Positions 46,554 to 58,424 of a stretch of DNA of 64,000 nucleotides are shown here, piece by piece. The position numbers and the translations under genes are program-made. Below the pieces are notes generated by a model. It saw only the letters and a program-made list of their open reading frames with translations. It was not told where the DNA came from and did no database searches. The stretch's first letter is position 1. Each line of letters begins with the position of its first letter. This DNA is from Ziziphus jujuba (lineage: Eukaryota > Streptophyta > Magnoliopsida > Rosales > Rhamnaceae), in contig NC_083386.1 in the NCBI RefSeq assembly GCF_031755915.1, positions 11,532,001 to 11,596,000 of the forward strand, given 5' to 3'.

Positions 46554-48220
46554 TCATTGGACTTCTAAGTTCACTAATTTTAACTTATCATCTAGGTTGC
46601 AAGTTTCAAGTTTACTAACTGGAAGCACTTTAGTTCCCATATCTGCTGGATTATATGTTGTTGCAATCTTCTTCAAGCCTATAACTCCTTTATTCACAAC
46701 ATCCCTTATGAAATGGTACTTCACCTCAACATGCTTTGTTTGATCATGATAAATCGGATTTTTACACAAATGAATTGAGCTTTGACTATATGAATATAAG
46801 GTAACTTCACCCTTTAAAAGCTTTAATTGTTATAGCAAACCCTTTAACCATAAAGCCTCTTTCATAGCTTCTGCAGTAGCAATTTATTCAGGTTCGGTTG
46901 ATGATAATGCCACTCTTGACTGTAGCCTAGACTTACAGCTGATACAATTATTGCAAAGTGTAAATACATAAGTACAAGTTGACCTTCTTCTATCTCTGTC
47001 ACCTGCATAATCAGAGTCTACATATCCTTTGAGAACCACACCTTCTTTACAATGACTAAACATCAAGCCAACATCACAAATCGCCTTAAGGTATTTTAGA
47101 AGCCATTGAAGAGCCTCCCAATGTTTTCTTCCCTGATTTGCCATATATCTACTAAGAACACTGATTGCATGATCTAGATCAGACCTCGTACAGATCATAA
47201 CATACATGACAGACCCAATTGCACTTGCATAAAGCACATTATTCATGTCTTTCTCTTCTTCTTCAGTTGAGGACACAAATTGGCAAATAGCTTGAAATGA
47301 TTCCTAAGTGGTACATTTATTGAATTTGCAGCACTCATAGAAAACTTAGACAATATTTTCTAAACATAACTTTTCTGATTCAAGAAAAGATGATTCTTCA
47401 ATCTGTCCTTTTCAATATTCATGCCTAAAATTTTCTTTGCTGGTCCAAGCTCCTTCATGTCAAATTCAACCTTCAATTCATCCTTAATGACCTTGATATT
47501 CTCCATACTTTGACCAGTCAATAACATGTCATCTACATATAATAGTAAGTAGACTGACTCATGATAGCTTTCACACTCGTAATACAAACAACTATCATAG
47601 CTGCTCCTTTTAGATCCAACTTTTAACACATAAGTGTCAAACCTTCTATACCACTGCCGTGGAGACTGTTTCAATCCATACAAAGACCTCTTTAGCAAGC
47701 AAACAATCTCCTTATTTGAGTTTGAGACCTTAAAGCCTTCAGGTTGTTTCATATATATAACCTCATCAAGCTCACCATGTAGAAACACTGTTTTCACATC
47801 AAGTTGTTCTAGCTTCCAGTTGAAATGAGCAACCAATGATAAAACCATCCTAATAGTTGTGTACTTTACTATAAAAGAGAAAATCTCAGTATAATCTATC
47901 CCATGTACCTGTGTGAATCCTTTGACAACTAATCTTGCCTTAAATCTGATTGGATCAGCACTTGATATCCCCTTTTTCACTCTAAAAATCAACTTGCAGT
48001 CAACTACCTTCTGAGTTACAGGTTTAGGAACCAACACCCATGTCTTATTCTTGTGTAAGGACTCCAATTCTTCCAACATAGCTTTATACCACAATTTGGA
48101 ATGCTTACTCTTCATAGCTTTAGAATAGGACTTAGGTTCCTCATCAGCAAGTTCTTGAAAACATACTAGAGTAAACATAGTGGAGTTAGAAGAAATAAAT
48201 TTGACCAAAGGTTTTACCAC
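46554..48220 (-). pseudogene. Copia-2 reverse transcriptase and RNase H, broken
   Basis: RT 48220-47360 has 'FKARLVVKGFTQVHGIDY', 'LDVKTVFLHGELDEVIYMKQ', 'SLYGLKQSPRQWYRRF' and catalytic 'LLYVDDMLLTG'. RNase H 47276-46884 has 'RSDLDHAISVLSRYM' and 'DSDYAGDRDRRRST'. After another break, 46769-46554 has 'DQTKHVEVKYHF' and 'ADMGTKVLP'. Confidence 0.82.
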
Positions 48221-48307
48221 TCTTCTTTGCCTATCTCTTGCCAGCTGATAATTTTGTAGAGGATTAAAGTCATCAGCAGCTGGTTCCTCTTCATTTTCTT
48301 GATCTGG

Positions 48308-49138
48308 CTATTCATCTACAGATTCTGGAAGTTGTATTTCAGCTTCAGCTTCAGCTTCTACTTGGGTGGTTTGGTCATCCTTTGCTTTCATATATGGCTC
48401 CACCTCAAATTGAACTAACTTATCTTTGGTACAAAATTCTATCCTTGCATCTTTATCACTCAAGCAAGGCATAATATTTTCATTAAAAATAAGATCCCTA
48501 CTTATTATGGTTTTAAAACCTTTCATGTCTTTCACCTTTAGTCTATATCCTTTAACTCCCTTAGAATAACCTAGAAAAACACACTTCAATGACCTAGGTT
48601 CAAGTTTTCCTTTACTTTGATGAGCATATGATGCACATCCAAAGATTTTTAGCTTAGTATAATCTGCTGGTTTACCTGTCTACATTTCTTCAGGAGTTTT
48701 AAATTCTATAGCTGTTGATGGACACCTATTCACTAAATAAGTTGTTGTCATGATAGCTTCACCCTAAAATGGTTTTGGTAGACCAAAACTTAGCAACATA
48801 CACCTAACCTTGTCTAGCAACGTCCTGTTCATCCTCTCAGCAACTCGATTTTGCTGAAGGGTATAGCTAACTATCCTATGCCTAAGAATTCCAACATCTT
48901 TATAGAAATTGTCAAATTCAAAGTTACAAAATTCCAACCCATTATCAGTTCTTAACACTTTCAATTTTTTCCCTGTTTGATTTTGAACTAAAGAATGCCA
49001 ATGTTTAAATTTAACAAAAGCATCACTTTTATGTTTTAACAGAAAAACCCAAACTTTTCTGGAAAAATCATCAACAATTCAAAGAAAATACTTGTTACCT
49101 CCATGTGTAGGTGTCCTGGCTAGTCCCCATAAGTTTGC
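48308..49138 (-). pseudogene. Copia-2 integrase, interrupted
   Basis: Core traces: 'IVDDFSRKVWVFLLK' (about 49080-49035), 'VLRTDNGLEFCNF' (48961-48923), 'QQNRVAERMNRTLLD' (about 48866-48822), then a stop at 48761-48763. The C-terminal segment 48589-48308 has 'KCVFLGYSKGVKGYRL'. Confidence 0.75.
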
Positions 49139-49770
49139 TTATGTATAGTCCAATATTGAGGTAGCTTTATGTGTTCCTAACTTGAAACTCAACCAATGTT
49201 GCTTCTCCAATATGCAGTGTTCACAAAATTCTATCTTGCTGATTTTGTTCTTGCCAAACAGCCTTTGCTTGTTGAGAATCTGAAGACTTTTCTCACTAAT
49301 ATGTCCTAATCTCTTGTGCCAAAGTTGAGTCTCATATTGATTCAAACCCGTAGCTACTGCATTAATCCCAGTTACTATTTTTCCTTGCAAAACATACATC
49401 CCATTTCTCTCAAATCCTCTCATGACAATAAGAGCAGCTTTACTAATCTTCATTGACCCATTTTTAGGTTTACAACTAAAACTTGATTCATCCAAGACTC
49501 CAAGTGAAATGAGGTTTCTTTGCAACTCAGGAACAAACCTTACATTGCTCAAGGTCTTTATCACTCAATCACTCATTCTAACAGGAATATCCAATTCCAG
49601 TCACATTACAAGCTTGACTATTGCCTAACAGCATTTGACCACCATTTAATTTTCAAAAATTAACAAACCAATCTTATCTTGGACACATATGGAAGGTACA
49701 TCTAGAATCTAGAATCTATTCTTGACTGGTTTGATCCATTGAGACAGCCTAGACATCTCCAATGTCATCC
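49139..49770 (-). pseudogene. Copia-2 protease and GAG-pre-integrase
   Basis: The protease centre at 49709-49701 reads Asp-Ser-Arg instead of the family's Asp-Ser-Gly, followed by 'CTFHMCPR' and a stop. From 49564 the frame is open with 'LWHKRLGHISEKSLQ' and the zinc-binding 'CEHCILEKQHW'. Confidence 0.75.
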
Positions 49771-50472
49771 TCATTGTTTTACTACAGCAGCACCTACATT
49801 GTCAGAACATTTCTCTCTATTTTCTCTATTTATCCTCTTGTAGCAATCTTTAATGAGATGACCTTCTTTCTGGCAATAATAACATTTCCTCCCTTTATTT
49901 CTTGACTTAGATCTAGTCTTGTCTCTAGATTTTCCCCTGAAATTGTTATTATAGCCTTTTGAATTTCTAACAGGATTTCTTCCTCTAGTAATCAGACCTT
50001 CCCCACTAGTGTCAGGCCTTTCAATTTTCATTTCCAACTCTTTTGCTCTCAAGGAATTTATGACAATATCAGTGGTCAAAACCTCTCTTCTATACTTAAT
50101 TGCATTTTTAATATCCTTATAACTATCTGGAAGGGAATTTAACATAATCACAGCATGATGTTCATCAGTGAATTTCTCATTGCAATTAGCCAAATCTAAA
50201 CCAAACTTGTTAAATTCATCAAGATTCTTTTCTAAATCCTTTGTTGGATTCATCTTGAAACAAAATTTTTTTTTCAGCAAGTATATTTTATTTGGCGGTG
50301 ATTTAACCAAATATAATTGCTCTAATCTACTCTGAATTTCAAAGGTAGTCTTAGAATCATTTACCTTCCTCAAGATGCTGTCAGGTAGATGTAAAATTAT
50401 GGTGTTGTAGGCAATTTCATCCATATCTTTTCTCTGCTCTTCCGTGAGACTCTCTAAAAAAGACCTATCCAT
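49771..50472 (-). pseudogene. Copia-2 gag with zinc knuckle
   Basis: 233 codons open. A UBN2-like body ('LPDSILRKVNDSK', 'FNKFGLDLANCNEKFTDEH') is followed by a basic stretch and the CCHC knuckle 'CYYCQKEGHLIKDC'. The likely original start is upstream near 50525, in another frame. Confidence 0.82.
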
Positions 50473-51224
50473 GGCTTTGGTAACTTTTTTGTTGCACCAG
50501 GACTGCCTTCATCTTCTGACTCCATAAAAGGTAGTCTCATTTTCCATTTAAGATCTCTAACTCTACCTTTGACCCCATTAAGCCTTTTGGTTCGTCAATC
50601 AGGAATTTTTTCAAACAGATGGTAGGCACACGTTTCTTTCTTGTGAATGAATATTAGAAACTGCTTTGATACCACTATTGAATGTTAACTCAATACAGAA
50701 AACTCATTCATAGCATCAAGAAAGACAGAAACACATAAAGATTTTATGAGGTTCGATCTAGAAAAGATCTACATCCTCGATGAACTCCATCCAAAAAGTT
50801 CTTGTAATATGAATAAAGATCAAATGCACCATTGCAGCAATTTCTCTTGGTTTTACAGATTCTCTACACCCAGAAACCACACCAGAAACCCCTTTATAAA
50901 CTCTCTATTTCTCACAAATCACTCATCTAGAATGATCCTAAACAATACCAAGAGAAAGAGAAATACAATGAGAAAGAGGCTACAAGAACAAAGAGAATAA
51001 CAAGAAGAACAATTTCCTTTGATCGAAAATTGACAGCTTGTGTTTTTCAACAACTCTGTTTCTGTAGTTATGCCACCCTTTATAAGCTTCCAAAACCGAA
51101 AACCAACTTTACTGAATCACCTAACTAACCTTTAAATGTAATGGCACCATTTCAAAGACTAAGGCTAATATATCAGCTATTGACTTTGACTCCTCTCAAT
51201 TGAATCACAACTAGCAATATGTAT

Positions 51225-51752
51225 GCTTATTTTTTAATAATATTATACAATGAAAGGAATAGAAAACAGGGAGTATTTTTAGCAGCTCTCTTTGTAAAAG
51301 CTCAAGAATTTTCCATCTTCCATTCTTTCTTCTTCCAACAAAGTGGTATTAGAGCTTTAAAATTATTAGGAAAAAACGACAAATTGAGTGATTCTTTCTA
51401 ACTTCCTTCTTTAAACAAGAACAATTATGACGGCTGGAGCATTAAAATTATGGCTTTACTAGGAGCTCACAATCTGTGGGAAATTGTGGAGAATAGTTAC
51501 GAAAAGCCAATAGATACGAAGTTGATCTATTTCAGGTAGAAAGGGATAGCTTGAAGACCACAAGGAAGAGAAATAAGAAAGCTCTTTGTCTAAAGTATCA
51601 AGCCTTAGATGATGGTGGATTTAAAAGATTTCAAATGTAACTATCTCTAAAGAAGCATGGGATTGGCTTCAAATCTCATATAAAGGAGCAGAAAATTTTA
51701 AGAAAGTTCATCTTCAAACTTATGGAGGTGAATTTGAATTCTTATACATGAA
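51225..51752 (+). pseudogene. Copia-3 LTR end and gag fragment
   Basis: The LTR tail ends CTTCCAACA at 51340. A primer-binding site TGGTATTAGAGCTT follows at 51344. Then a degraded gag: 'NNYDGWSIKIMALLGAHNLW' (about 51419-51480) and 'AWDWLQISYKGAENFKKVHL' (about 51657-51716). It is cut off at 51753 by an R1 LTR. Copia-2 seems to have landed in its LTR. Confidence 0.7.
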
Positions 51753-52800
51753 TGTAACACCCCGTCCTGAAGTACATCGGAAATTTCTCAAGTTGATCGA
51801 AGTTGGTCGGCGTTGACCGAGAAAGGTCATATTTTGACTTTTTGACTCGGTAAGAATTCTAGGTTGACCAAGACACCATTACAAAGTACGCATCGACTCG
51901 AGTACGTAGACTAGTAGCACGTCGAAAACGGAGCTACAGTTTGAAAATTATAAGTAAAACAAGTTGAGGTAGGAACTGTCCGAGAGTGCCAGAGTTGACT
52001 TTTTATTCTTATAAAATTGAGCTTTAACGTATGTATGGTTGTGAATTATTTGCCGATACGAGTTCGCAGACTGGTGGCATGTCTGATTTGGACATGTGGT
52101 TGGAAAGTTACGAACCTGTAAAGTTTTTTCCGAGACAGCTGTTACTATTCATCAATATGTGTATGCGTGAACAGCGACACCATGTATAACATTATAAAGG
52201 GTGCCATGTATCACGACAAGAAAAAATGCCACATTTCACACAATTAAATATTACATTATTTTATTATTATTATTTTATTATTTTATATTATATTATTATT
52301 TTAATATTATTTTATTTATTTAATTATTTATTTTCTTTTTCTTTTCTTCTCCCCCATGTGGGAAAAACACCCACGGGCCCCTCTTCTCCTTCCTTTTTCT
52401 TCCTTTTCTTCTTCTTTCTGGAACTCTCTCGAGCTCTCCCTCTCTTCCTCCCTGCCGGTCATCCTCCTCTTTGTGCTACCATCAATGCCGGTCGGACTGA
52501 GCATCACCACCATGCCCAGCTGACGACCCATCACCACAACAATTCCATGGTGCTCACCGTTTACCGAGATGGTGGGAGACGGGCCGAAAAACACCATAAA
52601 ATCCGACGGCTAGCTTCCTTTCAATGTGGTGCATTTTGGCTGTTTCCGGTCAACTTCTGGTCCTCTCTCACTAATCTAAACCTTTTGAAAACGATGGTGA
52701 TCCCGTTTAGCTCAATTTGAACTCGTTTGTGGCGCACCAAGAGGACACACTTGACAGCATTTTCTGATAGAAATTCCGACCACCGTTGACGAGTTAAGCT
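51753..52800 (+). mobile_element. R1-family LTR, 5' part
   Basis: Begins TGTAACACCCCGTCCTGAAG at 51753 and follows the R1 path ('GTTGACCGAGAAAGGTCA', 'GTAGCACGTCGAAAACGGAG'). There is a TTATTATTA-rich stretch then a CT/CTT-rich stretch near 52330-52445. The right border is uncertain. The open frame 52226-52720 is LTR sequence. Confidence 0.65.
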
Positions 52801-53712
52801 AAGTTAATTTAAATATTGGTAATCTATGTCTCTCAAGCTTCTATTTGATATATAATATCTCAATTGTTTGTGGGTATTTAGAATTTTGCTATTTCTGGGG
52901 TAATATCATAATTGTGGTGAAACTTGAATAAATTATAAATATATGTATACGTGTATGTATATATGTGTGCGTATGTATTGAAAGAATGAGGGCAAGGTTA
53001 ATCAAAAGAAAACAAGGTATGAAGGATTGAAATTGATTTGGAGTGAAGGTGTATCTCGGCTTTGATGTAATAAGCTGTTGAAAAATTTGTAACAAGGCCG
53101 GTTTTGGTGTTCTCTTGGTTTCAAATGGAAACTAAGGTATATTTCTCCAAAATTCAATATATTCATTCATGGAACTGTAATACATATTTATAGCATACAA
53201 AATAGGTGTGAAGGCACACCATGACCGGTTTTAAGGACCAATACAAACAAGTCCTTCATGGTGAAGCAAAACAACACGTGTAAAGTAACTTTGCCACATG
53301 CATCATGGTTGGTTGACAAGTGTTGCTGCCTCATTAGTTGCTTCATGGTGAAGTAGTCCTCATGCATGATGACACATGTCCTTCCATGCATTTTTTGAGA
53401 GAAAGGCCGAATGGTGAAGCTCCATGTCACCAAGTAGCTTCCATGTCACCATCCTTGTCACCAAGGTGCTTTCCATGTCATCTAGATGCTTGGTGTTTCT
53501 TAAACCCTAATTTGGCTAGTATACTTTAAACAACATATTTTGGTGTCTTTGTGCACCAACTTATCTAGCCTAGATTACACAATTTGCTAGAATTAAAATA
53601 CAAACCAAATATGAAACAAACTAGGTTAATAATTTCGGCCAAGGCATTTCAGCTTTTACCTTGCCTTGGTCTCTGTTTTGCATGTTTCATGGCTAACACT
53701 TGCCATGATTCT

Positions 53713-55272
53713 CTAACACTCCTCCTTGGCAATGTTAGGTATGATGTGAAGAAGACTCCTAAGCATTTGAAGTCTTTCTTTTGGCAATGGTTTTGTAAGA
53801 ATGTCGGCCAGCTGGTCTTGTGTTGAACAATGCATCAAACTAATTTCTTTATTTCTTTCAGCCTCACGGATGCTCTGGTATTTCACAGGGATATGCTTGG
53901 TTCTTCTGTGTTGTATAGGATTTTTGGTTATGGCTATGGCTGAAGTATTGTCACAGTACATGGTGGTTGCATTTGTTTGCTTGCAACCTAAGTCATCAAG
54001 AAATTTCCTTAGCCAAATTGCTTGGTTTGATGCAGCTGCTGCCGCGATGTATTCAGCTTCTGCTGTTGATTGTGCCTTGGTTCCTTGCTTGTGTGAGCTC
54101 CATGGAAATGAACCTGAGTCAAACATAAACAAGTATCTAGAGGTGCTCTTCATGTCTTCCAAGCTACCTGCCCAATCACTATCACAATAGCCAACCAACT
54201 CACACATGTTGCCATGCTTGTATAGAATTCCAAGGTTGGCCGTGCCCCTTACATACCGTAGGACTCTTTTTGCAGCTTGGTAATGGTTTTGAGATGGTGC
54301 ATTCATAAACCTTGATAGCACACTTACAGCATACATAATATCAGGTCTTGAAGCACACAAATAAAGCTAGCTTCCAATTAAGCTTCTATAAACCAAAGCA
54401 TTCACTTTCTCACTTCCATCTTCACGTTCGAACTTGGCATTTTGTATTATTGGTGTATCAACAATCTTTGCATTTTCTAGTTGGAACTTATCAAGCAAAT
54501 TCAAAGCATATTGTTCTTGAGATAAAATTATACCTTTACTTGTTTGCTTGATCTCCAATCCTAGAAAGTAATTCATCAAACCAAGGTCGGACATCTCGAA
54601 GGTTCCCTTCACTTTGTCTTTGAATTCTTGAATGCCTTCGATATTGCAACCTGTTATGAGCAAATCATCTACATAAAGAGAGATTACCATTGCATCTTCA
54701 TGTGTGTTAGCTTTGATGTTGAGGGTAGGCTCATTATCACTTCTAGGAAAGCCTTCATGAGTGAGGTAGTCATCAATTCTTGCATACCAAGCTCTTGGAG
54801 CTTGTTTGAGCCCATACAAAGCTTTATGAAGCTTGTACACTTTCTCCTCCTCTCCTTCTATGATAAATCCTTCAGGTTGCTCAACATATACTTCTTCTTC
54901 TAATATACCATTTAGAAAAGCTGATTTTACATCCAAATGGTATATTTTCCAAGATTTGTTTGCTGCATATGCAAGTAGAAGCCGAATGGTTTCATGTCTT
55001 GCCACCGGTGCAAAAGTCTCCATATAGTCTACACCATATTGTTGAACGTAGCCTTTAACAACCAGCCTTGCTTTGTGTTTGTTCAAGGTGCCATTAGGGT
55101 TTAGTTTAGTTCTAAAAACCCATTTAACACCTATCACATGTCCTTTCTTTGGTCTCGGCACTAAACTCCAAGTTTTGTTCTTGTTAATCATGTGAAGCTC
55201 CTCCTCCATTGCAACTTGCCATTCTTTGTGTTGTGAAGCATCACTATATGTTGTAGGATCAGGTGTTGCCAT
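53713..55272 (-). pseudogene. Copia-4 reverse transcriptase and RNase H
   Basis: 55272-54367 is open for 301 codons with 'KHKARLVVKGYVQQYG', 'LDVKSAFLNGILEEEVYVEQ', 'ALYGLKQAPRAWYARI' and catalytic 'SLYVDDLLITG'. One stop at 54367-54369 separates it from RNase H 54360-53713, with 'CDSDWAGSLEDMKST', 'STAEAEYIAAAAASNQAI', 'CDNTSAIAI' and 'RTKHIPVKY'. Apart from that stop this is nearly intact. Confidence 0.85.
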
Positions 55273-55478
55273 CCTTGCACTTGCATAAAGTTCTTCAATT
55301 GATTTGTGTCTCTCTTGCCCACATAATCTTCATTGGCCGGGTCATCATCATCTTCATCATTATTTTCAACATCAAAATCACTTTGATCGGTGGAAGGAGT
55401 TCTTGATTGAATATAAGTTTTTGCTTCCACTTTATGCTCCTTCCAATTCCAATATGAGTTCTCATCTATTATAACATC

Positions 55479-56258
55479 TCAAGAGACAACAACCTGCATC
55501 TTAGATACATCAAAGATTCTATAGCCTTTTGAAACCGAGCTATAGCCTACAAGAACACCAATACTTGCTTTCTTATCAAGTTTGGTTCTTTTGGAGTCAT
55601 GGACATGCATGTAACAAATACTTCCAAAGACTTTTAAGTGAGCAATTGAAGGTTTAAAGCCATAACATAATTCATGTGGTGTTTTGGATGCAATTGCCTT
55701 ACTTGGAAGTCGGTTTAGGAGGTATACACTTGTATTAGCTGCTTCGGCCCAAAATTTCTTTGGCAAGCACTTCTCAAACAGCAAGCATCTTGACATCTCC
55801 ATGATTATTCTATTCTTCCTTTCACTCACTCTATTTTGTTGTGGTGTGTATGGAGTGGTGAGTTGATGTATGATGCCATTTGTCTTGCAAATATCTTGGA
55901 AAGTTTTGGATATGTACTCTCCACCATTGTCGGTTCTAGTTACCTTGATGGTTGTTTGTGCTTGATTTTCAACAAGTGTTTTGAACTGTTCAAATGTGGC
56001 TGCAACTTCTTACTTTTGTTTGAGGAAGTAGATCCAGCACTTCCTTGAATAATCATCAATAAAGATGATAAAATACTTCCTCCCAGCATGTGTTACTTCA
56101 TTCATAGGTCCACACAAATCCGAATGCACCAATTGTAATTTTTCTTTTGCCTTGCCGATTGTAGTCAAAGGAAATGGTTGTCTTTTGATTTTGCCAAGTT
56201 GACATGTTTGGCAAACAGCATCATCTCCAAGGATTTGTGGTAAGTTCTCAACAATTTG
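55479..56258 (-). pseudogene. Copia-4 integrase
   Basis: The N-terminal zinc-binding segment 'CQLGKIKRQPFPL' is near 56200-56165, 'YFIIFIDDYSRKCW' near 56075-56030, and the C-terminal part 55829-55479 has 'SERKNRIIMEMSRCLLFE', 'TPHELCYGFKPSIAHLK' and 'GVLVGYSSVSKGYRI'. A few stops separate the pieces (for example at about 56010). Confidence 0.75.
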
Positions 56259-56816
56259 TTAAGTATGCATCTGCTTCATGGTGGCATAGTTGTAGTGGCC
56301 GAACCTTCTATGCCATAGCTTTGATTCTTCATGGATTTTGGTATTCATAGCCATTTGATTTTGTTGATTAAAATCAATTACAAGGCTATTATCTTTCATA
56401 TGGACAAGTAATACAATTTTTTCATCCTTAGATATTTCACAACATTTATCTAAGAACTTCAAAGTATATCCTTTTTTCATAAGTTGAGGCACACTAAGTA
56501 AATTTTCGGACAGATTTGGTACAAATAAAACATTGGTAATTTGAATTGTACCTTTTGGTGTTTTAATGACCAAATCTCCTTTTCCTTGTGCCTCCATGAT
56601 TTGTCCATTTGCTGCCCTGATTTTTGTTGCAATTCTAGGGTTTAACTTGACAAACAAGTCCCGGTTGTTGCACATATGATTTGTGCACCCGCTGTCCAAG
56701 ATCCATGAGTCTTTAATTGAGCTTGCAAGGTTGCAAGTTGCTGTGAAGGTATGTGCATGCTCACCACTTGCCTCTTCGGGTTCATGAGCATGTCTAGCTT
56801 CTTGCCTTTGGTTCCT
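56259..56816 (-). pseudogene. Copia-4 protease and GAG-pre-integrase
   Basis: The protease motif is 'MDSGCTNHMCNN' at 56699, with Asp-Ser-Gly intact. Then come 'VLFVPNLSENLLSVPQLM' and 'LWHRRFGHYNYATM'. It stops at 56259-56261 just before the zinc-binding domain. Confidence 0.8.
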
Positions 56817-57290
56817 TTACCGGCAAACTCTTTCCATGTGACCGAATTGCTTGCAAATTTTGCATTGAGCATTCGGTCTCCACCAGCATATCTTAGTCGT
56901 GTGTCCTTGCTTTTTGCAAATTATGCAAGGACCATATGTCATCTTGTTCTCTCTTTGGTTTGTTGTTTCCTTGCCTCTATTTTGCCTTTGGAAAGGCCTT
57001 GGTTGCTGGATTGATTTACCTTTGTTATTTGCTGTAAGGGCTGCTTCACTCGAGCTTGATTCACCTTGTAGCCGAAGACTCCTCCTTTGTTCCGTGGCTT
57101 GCAAGGCATTGATCAATTCAGCAACTGTGAGTTGTGTAAGGTCTCTTGTCTCCTCCAAAGTTGAGATCTTTGCTTCATACTTCTCTGGAAGGCATATAAG
57201 GATCTTTTCAACAATCCTTTGATCTGGTAAAAACTCACCATGCAACCGGATTTGGTTGACAATCTTCATAAGTTTGTTGGAACAATTTGA
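56817..57290 (-). pseudogene. Copia-4 gag, N-terminus missing
   Basis: Starts abruptly before 'SNKLMKIVNQIRLHGEF'. It goes on with 'DQRIVEKILICLPEKYEAK' and a double zinc knuckle region 'CIICKKQGHTTKIC' and 'CKICKQFGHMERVC'. Tandem knuckles distinguish it from the other two gags here. Confidence 0.82.
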
Positions 57291-58424
57291 ATTCAAAACT
57301 TCATAGAAAAGAGTTTCAAAGACAATTCATAGATACAATTCAACATTTCACAAACAGTTCAGTCTCACAAAAGCTAATCCAATTATTTCCTTCACAAAAT
57401 TACAAAGAAAGAACAAAATTTATAGTCTAGTTATGCAATCACACTTTATCCATCCACATCCAATGAGAGTTTAAGAGAAAAGAACAACTTACCTTAAGTT
57501 ATTGCAGCTTTAAACACAGGCCACAGAGCCACCCACGAGCATGACACAACCACAAGCCACGGACTTGCCTCACCTTCAATCCTTCAACTTGAATGGCCAA
57601 TTTTCTCTTTAATATTAAAATCCAACAGTCATTAAACATTTAATATTTCATAATTGAAGAGATAATCAAATAAAAATATATAATTTTGAAATAATGATTT
57701 CTTAGAACTTAAACCATAAAAGGAAAAAATTGGGGAAAATGGAAATTTGCAAAATTACCTTAGAATTAACGTGATCGTTGGTGACTAGATGATGTTAATC
57801 GAGGCTTTTGATGGTCTCACAGCTACCGGCCCACCGTAGAGTAATGATGTCCAAGCTAGGGTTTCGGACAGCTACCTTAAGCTGAGAATGGATAGATTGG
57901 AGAGTGAGAGAGTGAGAGTTAAAAAGATAGAGAGAGAGAGAGAGATTGAATTTTAGAGCAAGAAATAGAGAGAGAAAGAGAGAGAGAGAGAGAGAGGGAG
58001 TGAAGAGATCTGCAAGAGAGATGGTGAGTGGTGATCGAGAGTGACAGCTAGGGTTTACCAGAGACAAGAGAAGAGATTGAAAGAAGAGGGGAGACGAGAA
58101 GAGAACTTTCGAGACGAGTTTGAGCCGAGTGAGAGAGTGATTTTTTTTTGTTTAATATCAAATATAAAATTAATAAATTATAAACATATTATTATTATAT
58201 ATATAAAATTGTAATTATATATATTTTTTATAATATTTAAAGTATCCGGTTCGGTTCGGACGGTCTGATGATTTTTTAGTATTAAAACCGACACTCGAAT
58301 CGAACCGTCTCCTTCTTCGTTAAAGAATAACCGAACCGCCCAACCAATCCGATCTATAGGCGTTCGGTTCGATTGGGTTGACCGGTCCAACTTGGTTTGA
58401 CCAGGTTTTTTCCCACCCCTAACT
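57291..58424. other. Unassigned DNA with GA microsatellites and a CGGTTCGGTT block
   Basis: 57291-57790 has no recognised feature. 57900-57995 is rich in (GA)n. On the minus strand 58140-57800 looks like a CT-rich leader with 'AAACCCTAGCT'. At 58235-58410 'CCGGTTCGGTTCGGACGG' and its inverted form occur, ending 'CCCACCCCTAA', as in ends of common plant hAT-like MITEs. I cannot define both ends. Confidence 0.45.

Larger units (their letters stand above)
46003..51216 (-). mobile_element. Copia-2, complete but decayed LTR retrotransposon
   Basis: LTRs 46003-46508 (506 bp) and 50679-51216 (538 bp) run TGAAYGTTAA...AGCA on the plus strand. An 8 bp direct repeat ATATGTAT abuts both ends (45995-46002, 51217-51224), longer than the usual 5 bp. 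The PBS is TGGTATCAAAGC on the minus strand at about 50674-50663, and the polypurine tract lies near 46528-46537. gag, protease, integrase, RT and RNase H follow in copia order. The left LTR lacks two short stretches present in the right (for example 'GTTCTTGTAATATGAATAAA'). Confidence 0.9.
53076..57290 (-). mobile_element. Copia-4, 5'-truncated LTR retrotransposon
   Basis: On the minus strand: partial gag from about 57290, protease, integrase, RT, RNase H, polypurine tract (CAAGGAGGAG, 53728-53719) and a 3' LTR starting TGTTAGAGAATCATGG at 53718. The LTR's far end is perhaps 53076 (TGTTGAAAAATTT), not certain. The 5' LTR and gag start are missing; the break is inside gag at about 57285. Coding frames are longer than in copia-1 or copia-2, so it may be younger. 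Confidence 0.85.

Noticed and set aside
52226..52720. 164-codon ORF as a membrane protein
   Set aside because: It runs through TTATTA- and CTT-rich DNA in an R1 LTR. The hydrophobic start is a composition effect.
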